In this document: positions 23,189 through 33,200 of the stretch, one piece after another | Numbering within the stretch: the stretch's first letter is position 1 | How the letters are laid out: every line of letters starts with the position of its first letter | Program-made: the position numbers and the translations under genes | Assembly: GCA_947167105.1 (NCBI GenBank) | Contig: CAMVGU010000029.1 | Location: 1 to 34,623, forward strand | DNA from: an uncultured Selenomonas sp. | GTDB taxonomy: Bacteria; Bacillota; Negativicutes; Selenomonadales; Selenomonadaceae | DNA length: 34,623 bases | Direction of reading: 5' to 3' | Notes under the pieces: generated by a model | Seen by the model: only the letters and a program-made list of their open reading frames with translations | Told to the model about the DNA's origin: nothing | Databases searched by the model: none

Positions 23189-23228
23189 CACCTCGAAACT
23201 CTATGAAAGAAGCGGCTTCGAGGTGCTT
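23189..23228 (+). terminator. probable terminator of rrf2
   Basis: CACCTCGAA (23189-23197) pairs with TTCGAGGTG (23217-23225), followed by CTTTG. The loop is long (19 nt). Confidence 0.5.
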
Positions 23229-23268
23229 TGATATTATTGGTTATGACTTGATGTATGATGGGGGAAAA

Positions 23269-24060
23269 TTAGTATGTTACAGATTCTCCGTCTAGCGGCA
23301 TATCGTAATTGGCTATGCAGCGCTTTGCCAGATAACCTTTCATGGTGTGGCGAGTTATGGATGCATGAGCCACATTGTCAAAATGAGTCAGATAAAGCCT
23401 GGCAGATGGCAGAGTCTTAGCAACGCAATGCACATCCTCATCATTCATGATAAGGCGGCCGTTCTCTGTGGTTTCTGCTGCACAGCAGTTAAGCGCGACA
23501 ATATCTGGATTGTATTTTTGCAGCGTTTGCTGTATAGCAGGATACCATACGGTATCCCCGGCCAGATAGAAGGTCTTTTCCCGTGGAGACTCAAACATAA
23601 CCCCCATGGCCTCTCCGCAGGGTGCAACTGTACCGTGACGCGCAGGCATGGCAGCAATCTTCAGGCTGTCCAGTTCTATGCCTTGTGGGCTCAGGACGAT
23701 GACATCAGTAAAGCCTGATTTGCGGAAAACAGCAGCATCTTTTTCATCCTGACAAATAACAGGCACATTTTTGTCCAGGGGTGTGCCTATCGTACCGTTC
23801 GGGGCAATATCAATATGATCCGGATGGATATGGGTGACGAGGTAATAATCTACGCCTGCCAGAATGTCTTCTACAGGCATCGGCAGGTTGTAGAAGGGCA
23901 TGGGCAAATGTTCCTTCATGGAGTCAGGGACGTGGTAGGGCATACCGGGAATGTCTACGAAGGAAAACTGATGCCTTGGGGCAAGCCAGGGATCAATGAG
24001 AAATACCTTTCCTGCATATTCAAGGCGATTGGTGGCATTGCGAATTTGCGTGAGTTTCAT
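23269..24060 (-). CDS. MBL-fold metal-dependent hydrolase (UlaG-like)
   Basis: A 263-residue metallo-beta-lactamase-fold protein: ATNRLEYAGKVFLIDPWLAP (9-28), metal site THIHPDHID (H77, H79, D81, H82), MPARHGTVAP and FYLAGDTVWYP (third ligand region), and LTHFDNVAHASITR near the C-terminus. The opening beta strand and IDPWL put it in the UlaG/YcjG-like branch, which hydrolyses lactones or phosphodiesters; the substrate is unknown. The ATG at 24060 is preferred over an upstream TTG at 24093 because homologues start at MKLTQIRNA. Upstream lies the tandem mobile-element array. No partner gene. Confidence 0.87.
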   Translation of the reverse strand: MKLTQIRNATNRLEYAGKVFLIDPWLAPRHQFSFVDIPGMPYHVPDSMKEHLPMPFYNLPMPVEDILAGVDYYLVTHIHPDHIDIAPNGTIGTPLDKNVPVICQDEKDAAVFRKSGFTDVIVLSPQGIELDSLKIAAMPARHGTVAPCGEAMGVMFESPREKTFYLAGDTVWYPAIQQTLQKYNPDIVALNCCAAETTENGRLIMNDEDVHCVAKTLPSARLYLTHFDNVAHASITRHTMKGYLAKRCIANYDMPLDGESVTY

Positions 24061-24176
24061 AGATAAATCATCCTTCCGTAAATTAATGAGCAAATCTTTT
24101 TTCTGAGTCCAGTATAACCCTGTTGCCTTATGGCAGCAAGAAAACAGATGGTCACTTGCCGCAACTAAATTGTTGC

Positions 24177-24250
24177 TATATAACGAGGAAGAAAATGTCC
24201 CCAGGCTGGAGGATTTTGCCTACGGCAAAATTTGAACAACGGCGTTATAA
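24177..24250 (+). mobile_element. internally deleted 62-bp copy of the hairpin element
   Basis: ATATAA (24177-24182), body 24183-24244, TTATAA (24245-24250). It keeps the CGAGG left end, the GATGTCCC-like start (AATGTCCCC) and the right third with the GATTTTGCC/GGCAAAATT hairpin and GAACAACGGCG end, but lacks the two central palindromes. Its right TTATAA is the left TTATAA of the next copy. Confidence 0.75.
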
Positions 24251-24382
24251 CGAGGCAAAGGATGTCCCCCATTTCTACAAGTGGGGGTGGTACATCTAAA
24301 CAGGCGGGAGCATATCTCCCGCCTCGTTGAAAGGCCGAGAGGAGGATTTGCCTACGGCAAATCTGGAACAATGGCCTTATAA
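24245..24382 (+). mobile_element. 126-bp hairpin element (MITE-like), copy 3
   Basis: Body 24251-24376 between TTATAA 24245-24250 and TTATAA 24377-24382. Palindromes: CCCCCA...GTGGGGG, GGCGGGAG-CATAT-CTCCCGCC, GATTTGCC-TAC-GGCAAATC. It ends 30 bp before the LysR start codon, so it may supply or disturb that gene's promoter. Confidence 0.85.
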
Positions 24383-24411
24383 TACAAGCAAACATTCTGG
24401 AGGGGTGGGGC

Positions 24412-25335
24412 ATGAATCAAAAACAAATGGAATATTTCATGGAAGTTTATCGCATTGGCAATATTCAGGGAACTGCTGACAACCTCTATGTTTCGCGGCA
24501 GGGTGTAAGCAAGATGCTCAGAGGCTTGGAGGAGGAACTGGGGCATCTATTGTTTGAGCGCAGTCCTCACGGGCTCATACCTACTGACTACGCAAATGCG
24601 CTTCTTCCCCATGTAGGAAAGCTTTTGGATGAGTACCGCTCCATCGAGAGTATGAACACACTGGCCGCACAATCGAGACATGTGGTCACTGTTTACGCCT
24701 TAGACCATGTTTTTTCCTATCTCGGAGCGAGTTTCTTCGCTGATTTTCACGAAATATATCCCCACATCGTCCTAAGCACTGTTGACACTACTGATGATGC
24801 GTCTTTGGAAGGGCTGCAAACGGGCAGGTGCAATTTTGCCATTGTCACGGCTCCCATAGATGGAGCTCAGTTTCAATGGGCAAAGCTATTTTTTTCAAAA
24901 TATTGTGCCCGGTTGCATAAATATCATCCTTTGGCTTCGGCAGAGCGCTTGAGGTATGAGGATCTTGATGGTCAGACTATTGTCAGTAAGGGGCGCGGTT
25001 ATCGTTGTTTTCGACATAATATTGATAAATACATACTGTTGCAAGGCTTTCATGTAGACATTATAGCGGAAACGGCAGACGAAAATCTCATTTATGAACT
25101 GATGAGCCGCTACAAGGCAATAAATATTGGCTATGATTATGCTGCAAATATAAATCCTCATCCTGATATTGTCATGAAAGAGCTGGGAACAGCAGATGAT
25201 ATTGGGCAGGATGTTTGCCTGGTGTGGGATAAAACAATCACCATGACAAATGCCAGCAAGAAATTTATGGAGTTCATGTTAAGCTGGCTACCCGCAAACG
25301 GAATAGGAATTTCTAAGAAAAAACGGGAGTTTTAG
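24412..25335 (+). CDS. LysR-family transcriptional regulator
   Basis: A 307-residue protein: N-terminal LysR winged helix (MNQKQMEYFMEVYRIGNIQG, ADNLYVSRQGVSKMLRGLEEE, residues 1-60, with ELGHLLFERS closing it) and a two-lobe periplasmic-binding-like effector domain (90-290). TGGAGGGG precedes the ATG. The usual divergent target gene is absent; immediately upstream are two copies of the mobile element, so the original target or promoter was probably displaced. The effector cannot be predicted. Confidence 0.9.
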   Translation: MNQKQMEYFMEVYRIGNIQGTADNLYVSRQGVSKMLRGLEEELGHLLFERSPHGLIPTDYANALLPHVGKLLDEYRSIESMNTLAAQSRHVVTVYALDHVFSYLGASFFADFHEIYPHIVLSTVDTTDDASLEGLQTGRCNFAIVTAPIDGAQFQWAKLFFSKYCARLHKYHPLASAERLRYEDLDGQTIVSKGRGYRCFRHNIDKYILLQGFHVDIIAETADENLIYELMSRYKAINIGYDYAANINPHPDIVMKELGTADDIGQDVCLVWDKTITMTNASKKFMEFMLSWLPANGIGISKKKREF

Positions 25336-25336
25336 A

Positions 25337-25435
25337 TTGAAGGTACTGAAATTTTACGGTGGCGCAGGTATTGGATATACAGTTATCTCTCCATGGGAGA
25401 CAGACAAGGTGCTAATGGACTTGAAGATGAAGTGA
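25337..25435 (+). CDS. 32-residue ORF between lysR and def (weak)
   Basis: A TTG directly after the LysR stop opens a frame (KVLKFYGGAGIGYTVISPWE and a short tail) ending just before the peptide deformylase. The composition is protein-like but no family is recognised and the ribosome binding site (GGGAG inside the lysR end) is only fair. It may be the tail of a lost gene. Confidence 0.25.
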   Translation: MKVLKFYGGAGIGYTVISPWETDKVLMDLKMK

Positions 25436-25447
25436 GGCGTGGACAAC

Positions 25448-25861
25448 ATGGTAAGAGACGTAATGAAGGATTTGTTATTTCTTGGGCAAAAGGCTGAACC
25501 GGCTGCCAAGGAGGACATTGCCATAGCAGAAGACCTGCTGGACACGCTTCGTTTTCATAGGGAACACTGCGTAGGGATGGCGGCAAATATGATAGGCGAA
25601 CGGAAGGCTATCATAGCCATAGCCGAGGGGAACAGGTTCACAGCGATGTTGAACCCGGAAGTGGTGAAGAAGTCCCCAAGGACATACAAAACCTTAGAGG
25701 GCTGCCTGTCCATACCCGGTGAGCGTGAAGTGGAACGCCATGACTGGATTGAAGTCAAATACAGGGACATGGGCTGGCATAAGGAAAAGCGTAAGTTTAC
25801 AGGCTTTGAGGCAGAAATTGTCCAGCATGAATTAGACCATCTGGAAGGGAAGCTTGTCTGA
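25448..25861 (+). CDS. def: peptide deformylase
   Basis: A 137-residue enzyme that removes the formyl group from nascent N-terminal Met. All three motifs are visible: motif 1 GMAANMIG (43-50, a variant of GxGLAAxQ), motif 2 EGCLS (84-88) with metal ligand Cys86, and motif 3 QHELDH (126-131) with ligands His127 and His131 and catalytic Glu128. The ATG at 25448 has GAGG 10 bp upstream; the GTG at 25439 is too close. It lacks the C-terminal extension of type 1 enzymes and its motif 1 is divergent, so it is probably a secondary deformylase of the short clostridial kind. The 250 bp after it hold only unsupported frames. Confidence 0.88.
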   Translation: MVRDVMKDLLFLGQKAEPAAKEDIAIAEDLLDTLRFHREHCVGMAANMIGERKAIIAIAEGNRFTAMLNPEVVKKSPRTYKTLEGCLSIPGEREVERHDWIEVKYRDMGWHKEKRKFTGFEAEIVQHELDHLEGKLV

Positions 25862-26114
25862 TGCGTATTCCCGAAGGGCTGCTGGCAAGCATCACCTTAA
25901 AGGCCCACGGAAACGCTCGGAGGATGATAATTTGCAGTATAAGGACAAGCTGGAACAGTTGCCCAGCAAACGGTATGCAACCATCATGAAAATAATTAAA
26001 ACCAGTCAAAGGGGAACGCCGTTTGATTGTATCATTTTCATGATGGTAACTTTATAATTTCATGGCAAAAGGTTATTGGAGGTTTAAAGGGGCAGAGCTC
26101 CTGGGGAGGGCATA

Positions 26115-26594
26115 ATGAGCAGATTGAAAGATCTTAGAAAAGTAGTTGGCAGCATGTTGCGTAACAGCATAACGGACGCAGAAAAGCTGGAAAGTGCTTA
26201 TGCACATCTCTATGGTGTTTCTCTCGCGGCTACGTTGATAGCAGAAAAGCGTGGTGAGAATTCGGAGCTGGCCAGCATGTCAGCCATGTTGCATGACATA
26301 GCAGCCTATGTTAGTGGCTCCTATGATGACCATGCCCATAGAGGAGCAGATATGGCGAGGGCGGTCCTGTTGGAAAATGGCTTGGCCACTCCGGCGGAAA
26401 TTGACATAATATGCTCTGCTGTATACCACCATGATGATAAATTGGTGAAGGATGAGCCTTTGGCTGAGGTGTTGAAGGATGCAGATGTCATGCATCACGT
26501 TTTCAACGATTTGGCCAAGCCCGTCAAGGACAAGGAACTGGCACGCTATCGGGCACTTAGACAGGAATTTTTTTGCATGCCAGATGCCAAATGA
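26115..26594 (+). CDS. HD-domain phosphohydrolase-like protein
   Basis: A 159-residue HD superfamily protein with GGGGAGGG before the ATG. Metal-binding pattern: His31 (AHLYGVS), His60-Asp61 (MLHDIAAY), His75 (HAHRGAD), His105-His106 (VYHHDDK) and Asp122 (LKDADVMHHVF). This is a complete site for nucleotide or phosphate-ester hydrolysis; the substrate is unknown. It shows no REC or GAF domain. It lies 65 bp upstream of the TIGR04076 gene and may share its transcript. Confidence 0.82.
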   Translation: MSRLKDLRKVVGSMLRNSITDAEKLESAYAHLYGVSLAATLIAEKRGENSELASMSAMLHDIAAYVSGSYDDHAHRGADMARAVLLENGLATPAEIDIICSAVYHHDDKLVKDEPLAEVLKDADVMHHVFNDLAKPVKDKELARYRALRQEFFCMPDAK

Positions 26595-26659
26595 AAGGTT
26601 TCCCTTTCTGATATAACGAGGCAGCCCTGAGTATGGGCAAGATGAATGGAGGCGCAGTG

Positions 26660-27070
26660 ATGCAGCATGAATGCAAGATAACGGTCTTAGAGAAAAAGGT
26701 CTTTTCAGACTATCAGGAAAAATACCTGGCTGACCCGAAGTCAGGGCCATGTCCGTTTTTCAATGTGGGCGATACCTTCATATTGAAGAGAACTCCGGAA
26801 CAGGATGATTTTTACAATATGATGAACGGCAAATTCTGCGGTGAGGCATGGGATGCCATAAGCAGGTATGTTTATGCGGCCCTGCAGGGCGGTTCTATCA
26901 TGCATAAATGGACTAATGATGACCGTATGATGATTGCTTGCTGCAATGATGGCACACGGCCTGTCATTTTCAAGATTGAACGAATTGATATTCCTGAAAC
27001 AGAAGATGAGCGCCAATGGCTGGAAAAGCAGAATTTTAAAAATACGGTTAATGATGCTTATACCGGCTAG
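26660..27070 (+). CDS. TIGR04076 family protein
   Basis: A 136-residue protein with GGAGG before the ATG at 26660. Family marks: HECKITVLEKKVFSDYQEKY (3-22), GPCPFFNVGDTF (about 29-40), FCGEAWDAISRYVYAAL with the conserved Cys, and MIACCNDGTRPVIFKIERI. Function is unknown; the conserved Cys pairs hint at metal or redox binding. The gene ends in TAG that is already part of the 48-bp palindrome at 27067-27114. A second, decayed copy lies at 737-830. Confidence 0.85.
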   Translation: MQHECKITVLEKKVFSDYQEKYLADPKSGPCPFFNVGDTFILKRTPEQDDFYNMMNGKFCGEAWDAISRYVYAALQGGSIMHKWTNDDRMMIACCNDGTRPVIFKIERIDIPETEDERQWLEKQNFKNTVNDAYTG

Positions 27071-27114
27071 TGTAAGACCTCGTTCATCTTTAGATGAACG
27101 AGGTCTTACACTAG
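27067..27114. repeat. perfect 48-bp palindrome (23-bp arms)
   Basis: Arms 27067-27089 and 27092-27114 are exact complements around TT. The left arm begins CTAGTGTAAGACCTCG and includes the TIGR04076 stop. No T-run follows on either strand, so it is not a standard terminator, though the transcript would fold into a very stable hairpin. The right end contributes to the ribosome binding site (TAGGAG) of the following small ORF. Confidence 0.95.
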
Positions 27115-27126
27115 GAGTTATTTCCT

Positions 27127-27255
27127 ATGGTTGGCAGAGCCTGCCTCCCAATTTTTGACCGTGGCCGTAGTGGTGACAGGATGTTTCCTGTGGTGGAAAC
27201 GGAGGTCGAATTTTCCAAAGGAAAGCTGAAATTTGAGGAGGAATATTTCCCATGA
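27127..27255 (+). CDS. 42-residue ORF translationally coupled to the NRPS
   Basis: TAGGAG lies 9 bp before an ATG; the frame ends in TGA that overlaps the NRPS start as ATGA (27252-27255). The product (starts MVGRACLPIFDRGRSGDRM, ends FSKGKLKFEEEYFP) is not MbtH-like and matches nothing I know. It may be a short leader that delivers ribosomes to the NRPS, or the tail of a deleted upstream gene. Confidence 0.5.
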   Translation: MVGRACLPIFDRGRSGDRMFPVVETEVEFSKGKLKFEEEYFP

Positions 27256-30200
27256 AAAAATATCCCCTGTTCCCGTCTCAGTTGGGTGTGTTCCTGGAGT
27301 GCCTGGCCTATCCCGATACCACCCAGTATAACTTGCCTCATCATGTCAAAATGGATTTATGCGAAGATGTGGATGCCCTTGTGGGCACATGGAAACGGTT
27401 GATTTGTGCTACGCCCACCCTCCGCACCCGTTTCGAGATGGACGGGGAAGGCAATTCCTGGCAGTGGCCGGGGGAAGATATGCCCATCCATATCCCCGTG
27501 AAATCCATGACGGAGGAGGCGGCGGCAGATTACGTACAAGAGGGATTTGTGCGCCCCTTTGATCTTCTCGGGGGCGAGCCCCTGTTTCGCATCGAGATCA
27601 TCAAGGCAGAAACGCAGATCCACCTGCTGATGGATTTTCATCATCTCGTGGTGGATGGATTCAGTTATTCCTCCATGACCGACCGCGGGTTCAAATCCTT
27701 CTTTCAAGGGGTCGGCTCAAAACAGTCGCATCACGCTCCTAGGCCGACACTAGCGCATCCTTGCGCGTCGGTTGGTGCAAAACAGCCGAATCACCTGTTT
27801 TTCGAGTTGGCAGAGCAGGAGGAAGAGTATTTTTCCTCGGAGGAATACCGGGTGGCCCGGGATTATTTTGTAAGCAGCCTTAAGGGCGCGGATTTTACCG
27901 GGCTGTCCCACGTAAGCGCGGCTGTAGGCCGCTTGGCATCGTCGTCGGAATATATTGACAAAAAGACGGTGGATGAATGGTGCAGAAAGCAGGGGATAGA
28001 CGCTCCTTCCCTGTTCCAGGGGGCCTTCGCCCTGACCCTGGGCAGGCTCGCCCGCACGGAAGAGCCTGCCTATCTCACCAGCTATCTGAACCGTGCCACG
28101 CGCCAAAGGATGAAGGCCCAGGGCATGTTGGTCAACCAGGTCGCCATCAAGGCGAATTTGCCCCGGGATCTTGCGGCCCTCGACTTCATCCGGGAGATGG
28201 GAGAAACCTCGGCCCGGGCATACGCCATGGGGCGTTATCCTTTCATCCATCTCAGCAAGGAACTTGGCGTAAAGCCCCGGGCCACCTTTAATTTCCGCCC
28301 GTTTCATATGATCCTGAATCTTGGCGACAGAAAGTATCTCTATACGGCAATTTCAAGACCCACGGGACAAATGGATATGGACCTCGACATCAATCTGGCC
28401 GACCTGGACTATGAAATCTGCGCCACTTCTTCCGATGCCGTCAACTCAGAGGAAACAGTGAAGACATTTGCCAAGACTGTAAAAACCGTCCTCCTGCAAA
28501 TCCTCGATAACCCCGCTGTTTCCCTGCAGGAGATTTCCTTGACGGGGGAAGAGGAAGCGCGGAAAATTCTTGCCCTGTCCCGGGGGGAGACGCTGGAATA
28601 CAATAAAGCCGAAACCTGGCTGGATTTGTTCCAAAGCCATGTGCAGAATACGCCCGATAAGGCTGCGGTTGTGGACAGCCAGGGCACCTTTACCTATAGG
28701 GAACTGGATCGGGCCTCTGACAGCATTGCGGCCTGGCTTTTGAAAAATGGCGTAACTGAGGGGAGCTTTGTGGCCCTTAAAATGGGCCGCGTGAAAGAGT
28801 TCCTTGCCTCTGTCATTGCCGTGCATAAGGTCGGTGCGGCATACGTTCCCATTGACCCGGAATACCCGGAGGAGCGCATCCACTACATGCAAGAGGACTC
28901 GGAGGCTCATGTGGTGCTCACGGAGGAAACCGTCGCTGAGGCCATGGCAAAGTTCCCGGATGCAACTCCCATGAATCGCGCCGTGCCGGAGGCCAAAGCC
29001 TACATGATTTACACCTCCGGCTCCACAGGGAAACCCAAGGGCGTGGTGCAGAGCCACCGTTCCTTGCGTGCGCTGGTGGCGTGGAGAATGGCAAAGTTTG
29101 GCATTGCAACGGACAGCGTTCATGCCGAGCACGCGAGTTTTTCCTTTGACACGTCGCTGAATGACCTGATTACACCCCTTGCGGCAGGAGGCATCCTCCA
29201 CATCATTCCGGAGGAAATGCGCCGTGACATGGCAGGCATGAAGGACTATTTTGCCCAAAATCACGTAAATGTAATCACCCTTTCCACACAGATCGGCATG
29301 GCCATGGTGAACCAGTACCCGGATATGCCTCTGCGCTATTTGATGATGGGCGGGGAGAAGATGCTGCCTTGCAAGAAGACGGATATCCGGCTCATCAATG
29401 AATACGGGCCAACGGAATTCACCGTGTGCGCTTCCTATCATGTGGTAGAGCAAGACAAGGATGCGAACATTCCCATAGGCCGCCCCGTGCCGAATACTTA
29501 TTCCTTTATCTGCGACCCCTATGGGCATCTTCTGCCCCAAGGGATGGCGGGAGAACTGTGCCTTGCAGGCAGCCAGATTGCCGAGGGCTACTGGAAGAAA
29601 CCGGAACTTACGGCCAAGAGTTTCGTAGAGTGTTCCTTCCTGTCAGGGCAGAAAATGTACCGCACGGGGGATTTAGCCCGCTACAATGAGGAAGGGGAAC
29701 TGGAATACCTGGGGCGCATTGACACCCAGGTGAAACTCCGTGGTTTCCGCATTGAAATGGGAGAGATAGAAACCAGAGCCGCGCAGTTTGCAGGCATAGA
29801 ATATGTGGCGGCAGCGGTGAAAAAGGAGCAGTTGATTCTTTACTATACCTTGGCGAAAGACGCGCAGATTGACGTAGATGAGCTGCGGAGTTTCCTCTCC
29901 GAAACCCTGACCGAGTACATGGTACCCACGGTCTATATGCTCCTTGCCGCCATGCCCATGACGCCCAACGGCAAGATAGACCGCAAGGCCCTGCCGGAAC
30001 CTGAGTGGAAGGGCACCGAATACGTAGAACCTGCCAACGAAAGGGAAAAGGCTCTGGCAGAAGCATTCGGGGAGATTCTTGGCGTCCGTGAGAAAATCGG
30101 CGCATGGGACGACTTCTTCCTGCTGGGCGGCGACTCCATCAAGGCCATCCGTCTGGTGAGCAAGCTGCGAGAGTGGGGCATCCGTGTGACTGTGGCCGAT

Positions 30201-33200
30201 ATCATGTCCCGGAAGACCGTCCGCAGGATCGCCTCTCTGGCAGTGCAGTCCCAAGCACAGGTTCTCAGCCAGGAACCCTATGCAGGAGAGGTACCGGATA
30301 CGGCCATACTTTCCTATTTCAAGGACCTTGCTCTGCCGGAGCCGTGGCATTTCAACCAGTGCCTGCTCCTTTCCCTGAGGGAGCGAGCCAATCTTCCTGC
30401 CCTCCAAAAAGCCCTGGATGCTTTGGCCTTCCAGCACGATCTCCTGCGGGCAGTCTGGCGGGCGGGAGCATCCTGCGCGTCGGTCGGCGCAAAACAGTCG
30501 CATCACGCTCCTGCGCCGACACTAGCGCATCCTTGCGCGTCGGCTGGCGCAAACGTCGCATCACGCTCCTGCGCCCGCACTAGCGCTTCCTGCGCGTCGG
30601 AGGAGCATCTCTTTGTCCGGGATTCCGGAGCGACTCTTGCCATTGAGGAATACCGGGTAGCTTCGGAGGAAGAGATTACCAAAATATGCAATGACATCCA
30701 GTCTCATATCCATATGGAGGAGGCTCTGGTCCGTGTCGCCATGATGCATGGCGGGGAAAGGGACTTCTTCTTCATCGCCGCCCATCATCTGGTGGTGGAC
30801 GGCGTGTCCTGGAGGATTCTCGCAGCAGATCTGGAAAGGGCCTATGGGGCTGCCCTCTCCGGAGCTGCCATCCATCTTCCGGAAAAGACCCACACCTACC
30901 GGGACTATGCAGAGGCCCTGCAAAGGTACCGGGACAGCTACGCCCTCCGGCAGGAGTTTCCCTATTGGGAAGCAGTGGAAGGGAAGATGAAGGGACTTCC
31001 CTTGTCCAAGGCCAGGGACTATAGCCGCAGCTTTGGGAAACTTGCCGTTGCTATGGATAAGGAGGACACGGTAAAGTTCCTGAGGGGAGAGTTTGCAAAA
31101 ATCCGCGGGGATGTAAACGATGCCCTTCTGGCCGCCGTAGGACGCAGTTTTGCCAAGGTCTGGGGCGTTTCTGCAGTTTCCTTCCAGATGGAAGGCCATG
31201 GACGGGAGAACTTGGGGGAGACTTTGCTGACAGACCGTACCGTGGGTTGGTTCACCTCCGTCTATCCGGTGGTGGTGGATGGCCTGACGGGGGACATGCT
31301 CAATGACCTCCTGGCCGCCAAGGAAGCCTTGCACCGCGTGCCCAACAAGGGCGTTGGCTACAATGTCCTGCGCTTTGTCGAGGGAGAGGGGCAGGCAGCC
31401 TTCACTTCCGATCTTGTGGCGCAGATCGGCTTCAACTACCTGGGAGACATGAGCGTGGAAGAAGGGGAAGGAGATTCTCATTTTACCGGAAGCCGGATTG
31501 ATACGGGAGACAGCTTCAGCCGGAGGAACGTCTTCGGCCCGGATTTTTCCATCGACTGCCTGGTCAGGGATGGCTCCTTCCAACTGTACCTTTCCTATGC
31601 CCAAAACGCCTGTGACAGCGGGAAAGCCCGCCAGTTTGCCCGGGGAATCCTGGAGGAGATGGAGGGCATCGCCTCCTTCCTGAAGGAATACGACGGCTCC
31701 CGGCTGACTGCTACTGACCTTGGTGAAAATGAGTGGAGCCAGGCGGAATTCGAGGCAGTTCTGTCCAGGTTCGCCGCACGGGGGGAGAGGATCGAGAGAA
31801 TCTACCCCCTGCTGCCGATGCAGGAGGGCATGCTCTTGAAGCATGTGACCGAGCCGGAGTCCTGGGCGTATCGGCTGGTGAGCATTTTTGAGATGGACTG
31901 GGTGCCGGAGGAGAGCCAGTTGCGGCGTGCACTGGATCGCCTGGGGGAAAAGCACGAAGTATTGCGCACCGCCATTCTTCACGAGACGGTGAGCGTGCCG
32001 CGGCAGGCGATCATTGACCGCCCGCTGGGGCTTGCCATGAGGGACCTGAGTGGGGAAGCCGACCCGGAGGCGGCAGTGAAAAAGCTCAGAGAGGAAATTC
32101 TGGCAGGCGGATTTGACTTGGAAAAAAAGCCGCTCTTTCGTGTGACCTGTGCGAAGAAGGATGAGAAAAGCTGCTATGTTATCGTTGCCGTCCACCATAT
32201 CATCGTGGACGGCTGGTGCATCCGCCTCTACCTGGGGGATCTGGCGCGGTACCTGAAGGAAGAAAAGCAGGGAAGACACACGGAAGACACCGAAGCTCCC
32301 ATGACCGGAGTGTATGAAAGTGCGGTCAGGGAAATCCTGCAGCAGGACAAGGAGCAAGGTCTGGAATATTGGCGCGGGCTTCTTGCCGGCTATGAAGCCA
32401 AGGCAGAGATCCCCTCTTTCGGGGAAGTGCCAGAGGAAGAGCGGGCCGCAGAGGACGAATGTCATATCGCACTGGACGAGGATACCACCGAGAGGCTGGT
32501 CGACCTCTGCCGAAAGGCGGGCGCAACGCCGGGCAACGGGGTGGAACTCCTGTGGGGTCTGATTCTTTCCGTGTGCAGCCGCGCAGAGGACGTGGTATTT
32601 GCGAAAGTGGTTTCCGGCCGCGACCATACGGAGACAGATGTCAATGACCTGGTGGGGCTCTTTATCAACTCGGTGCCTGTCCGTCTGAAACTGGAAAAGA
32701 CGACGACGGCCCAGGAAGCCCTCGCTGCCCTCCAGGAGCAGACGGCAGAGAGCAGCCGCTACGATTACTGCCCGCTATCTGCCATTCAGCAGCAGACAAG
32801 CCTTGGGGCCAATCTTTTCCAGACGGTACTGGCCTTTGAGAATTACAACAGCGGCAAGGAGGATTCTTGGGACTTTGGGTATGGACTGCTCAAGCCCTTG
32901 ATGCTCCGGGAGGAGAATTTTGCCGATATCAGTCCCTCCGCTTATATCATTGAGGGAAGGCTGCATCTCAATATTTCTTTCCAGCCCTCCAAGTACCGCG
33001 CGAAGGAGATCCGGAGGGTGCTGGGCTTGTTCAAGACGCTGGCGGAAGGAATCCTCCGGCATCCGGAGCAGCCCCTTTCCTCTTTGGCGCGGCTGAATCC
33101 CGAGGAAAGGGAGGAAATGCTGCGCCTTTCCCGGGGAGAGGAACTGGAATATAACAAAGAAGAAACTTGGCTGGACCTGTTCCTGAACCATGCGAAGAAT

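Noticed and set aside
25854..26057. 67-codon frame overlapping the deformylase end
   Set aside because: No ribosome binding site and no family; composition is compatible with chance.
28446..29540. Minus-strand frame similar to another at 32775-34079
   Set aside because: The similarity arises only because both lie antisense to the two related adenylation domains.
30466..30600. Possible CRISPR array in the NRPS
   Set aside because: Units are contiguous 60-bp palindromic repeats without unique spacers and lie inside an open reading frame.
30561..32627. 688-codon minus-strand frame across the NRPS
   Set aside because: Shadow of the E and C2 domains, whose motifs on the plus strand are unmistakable.
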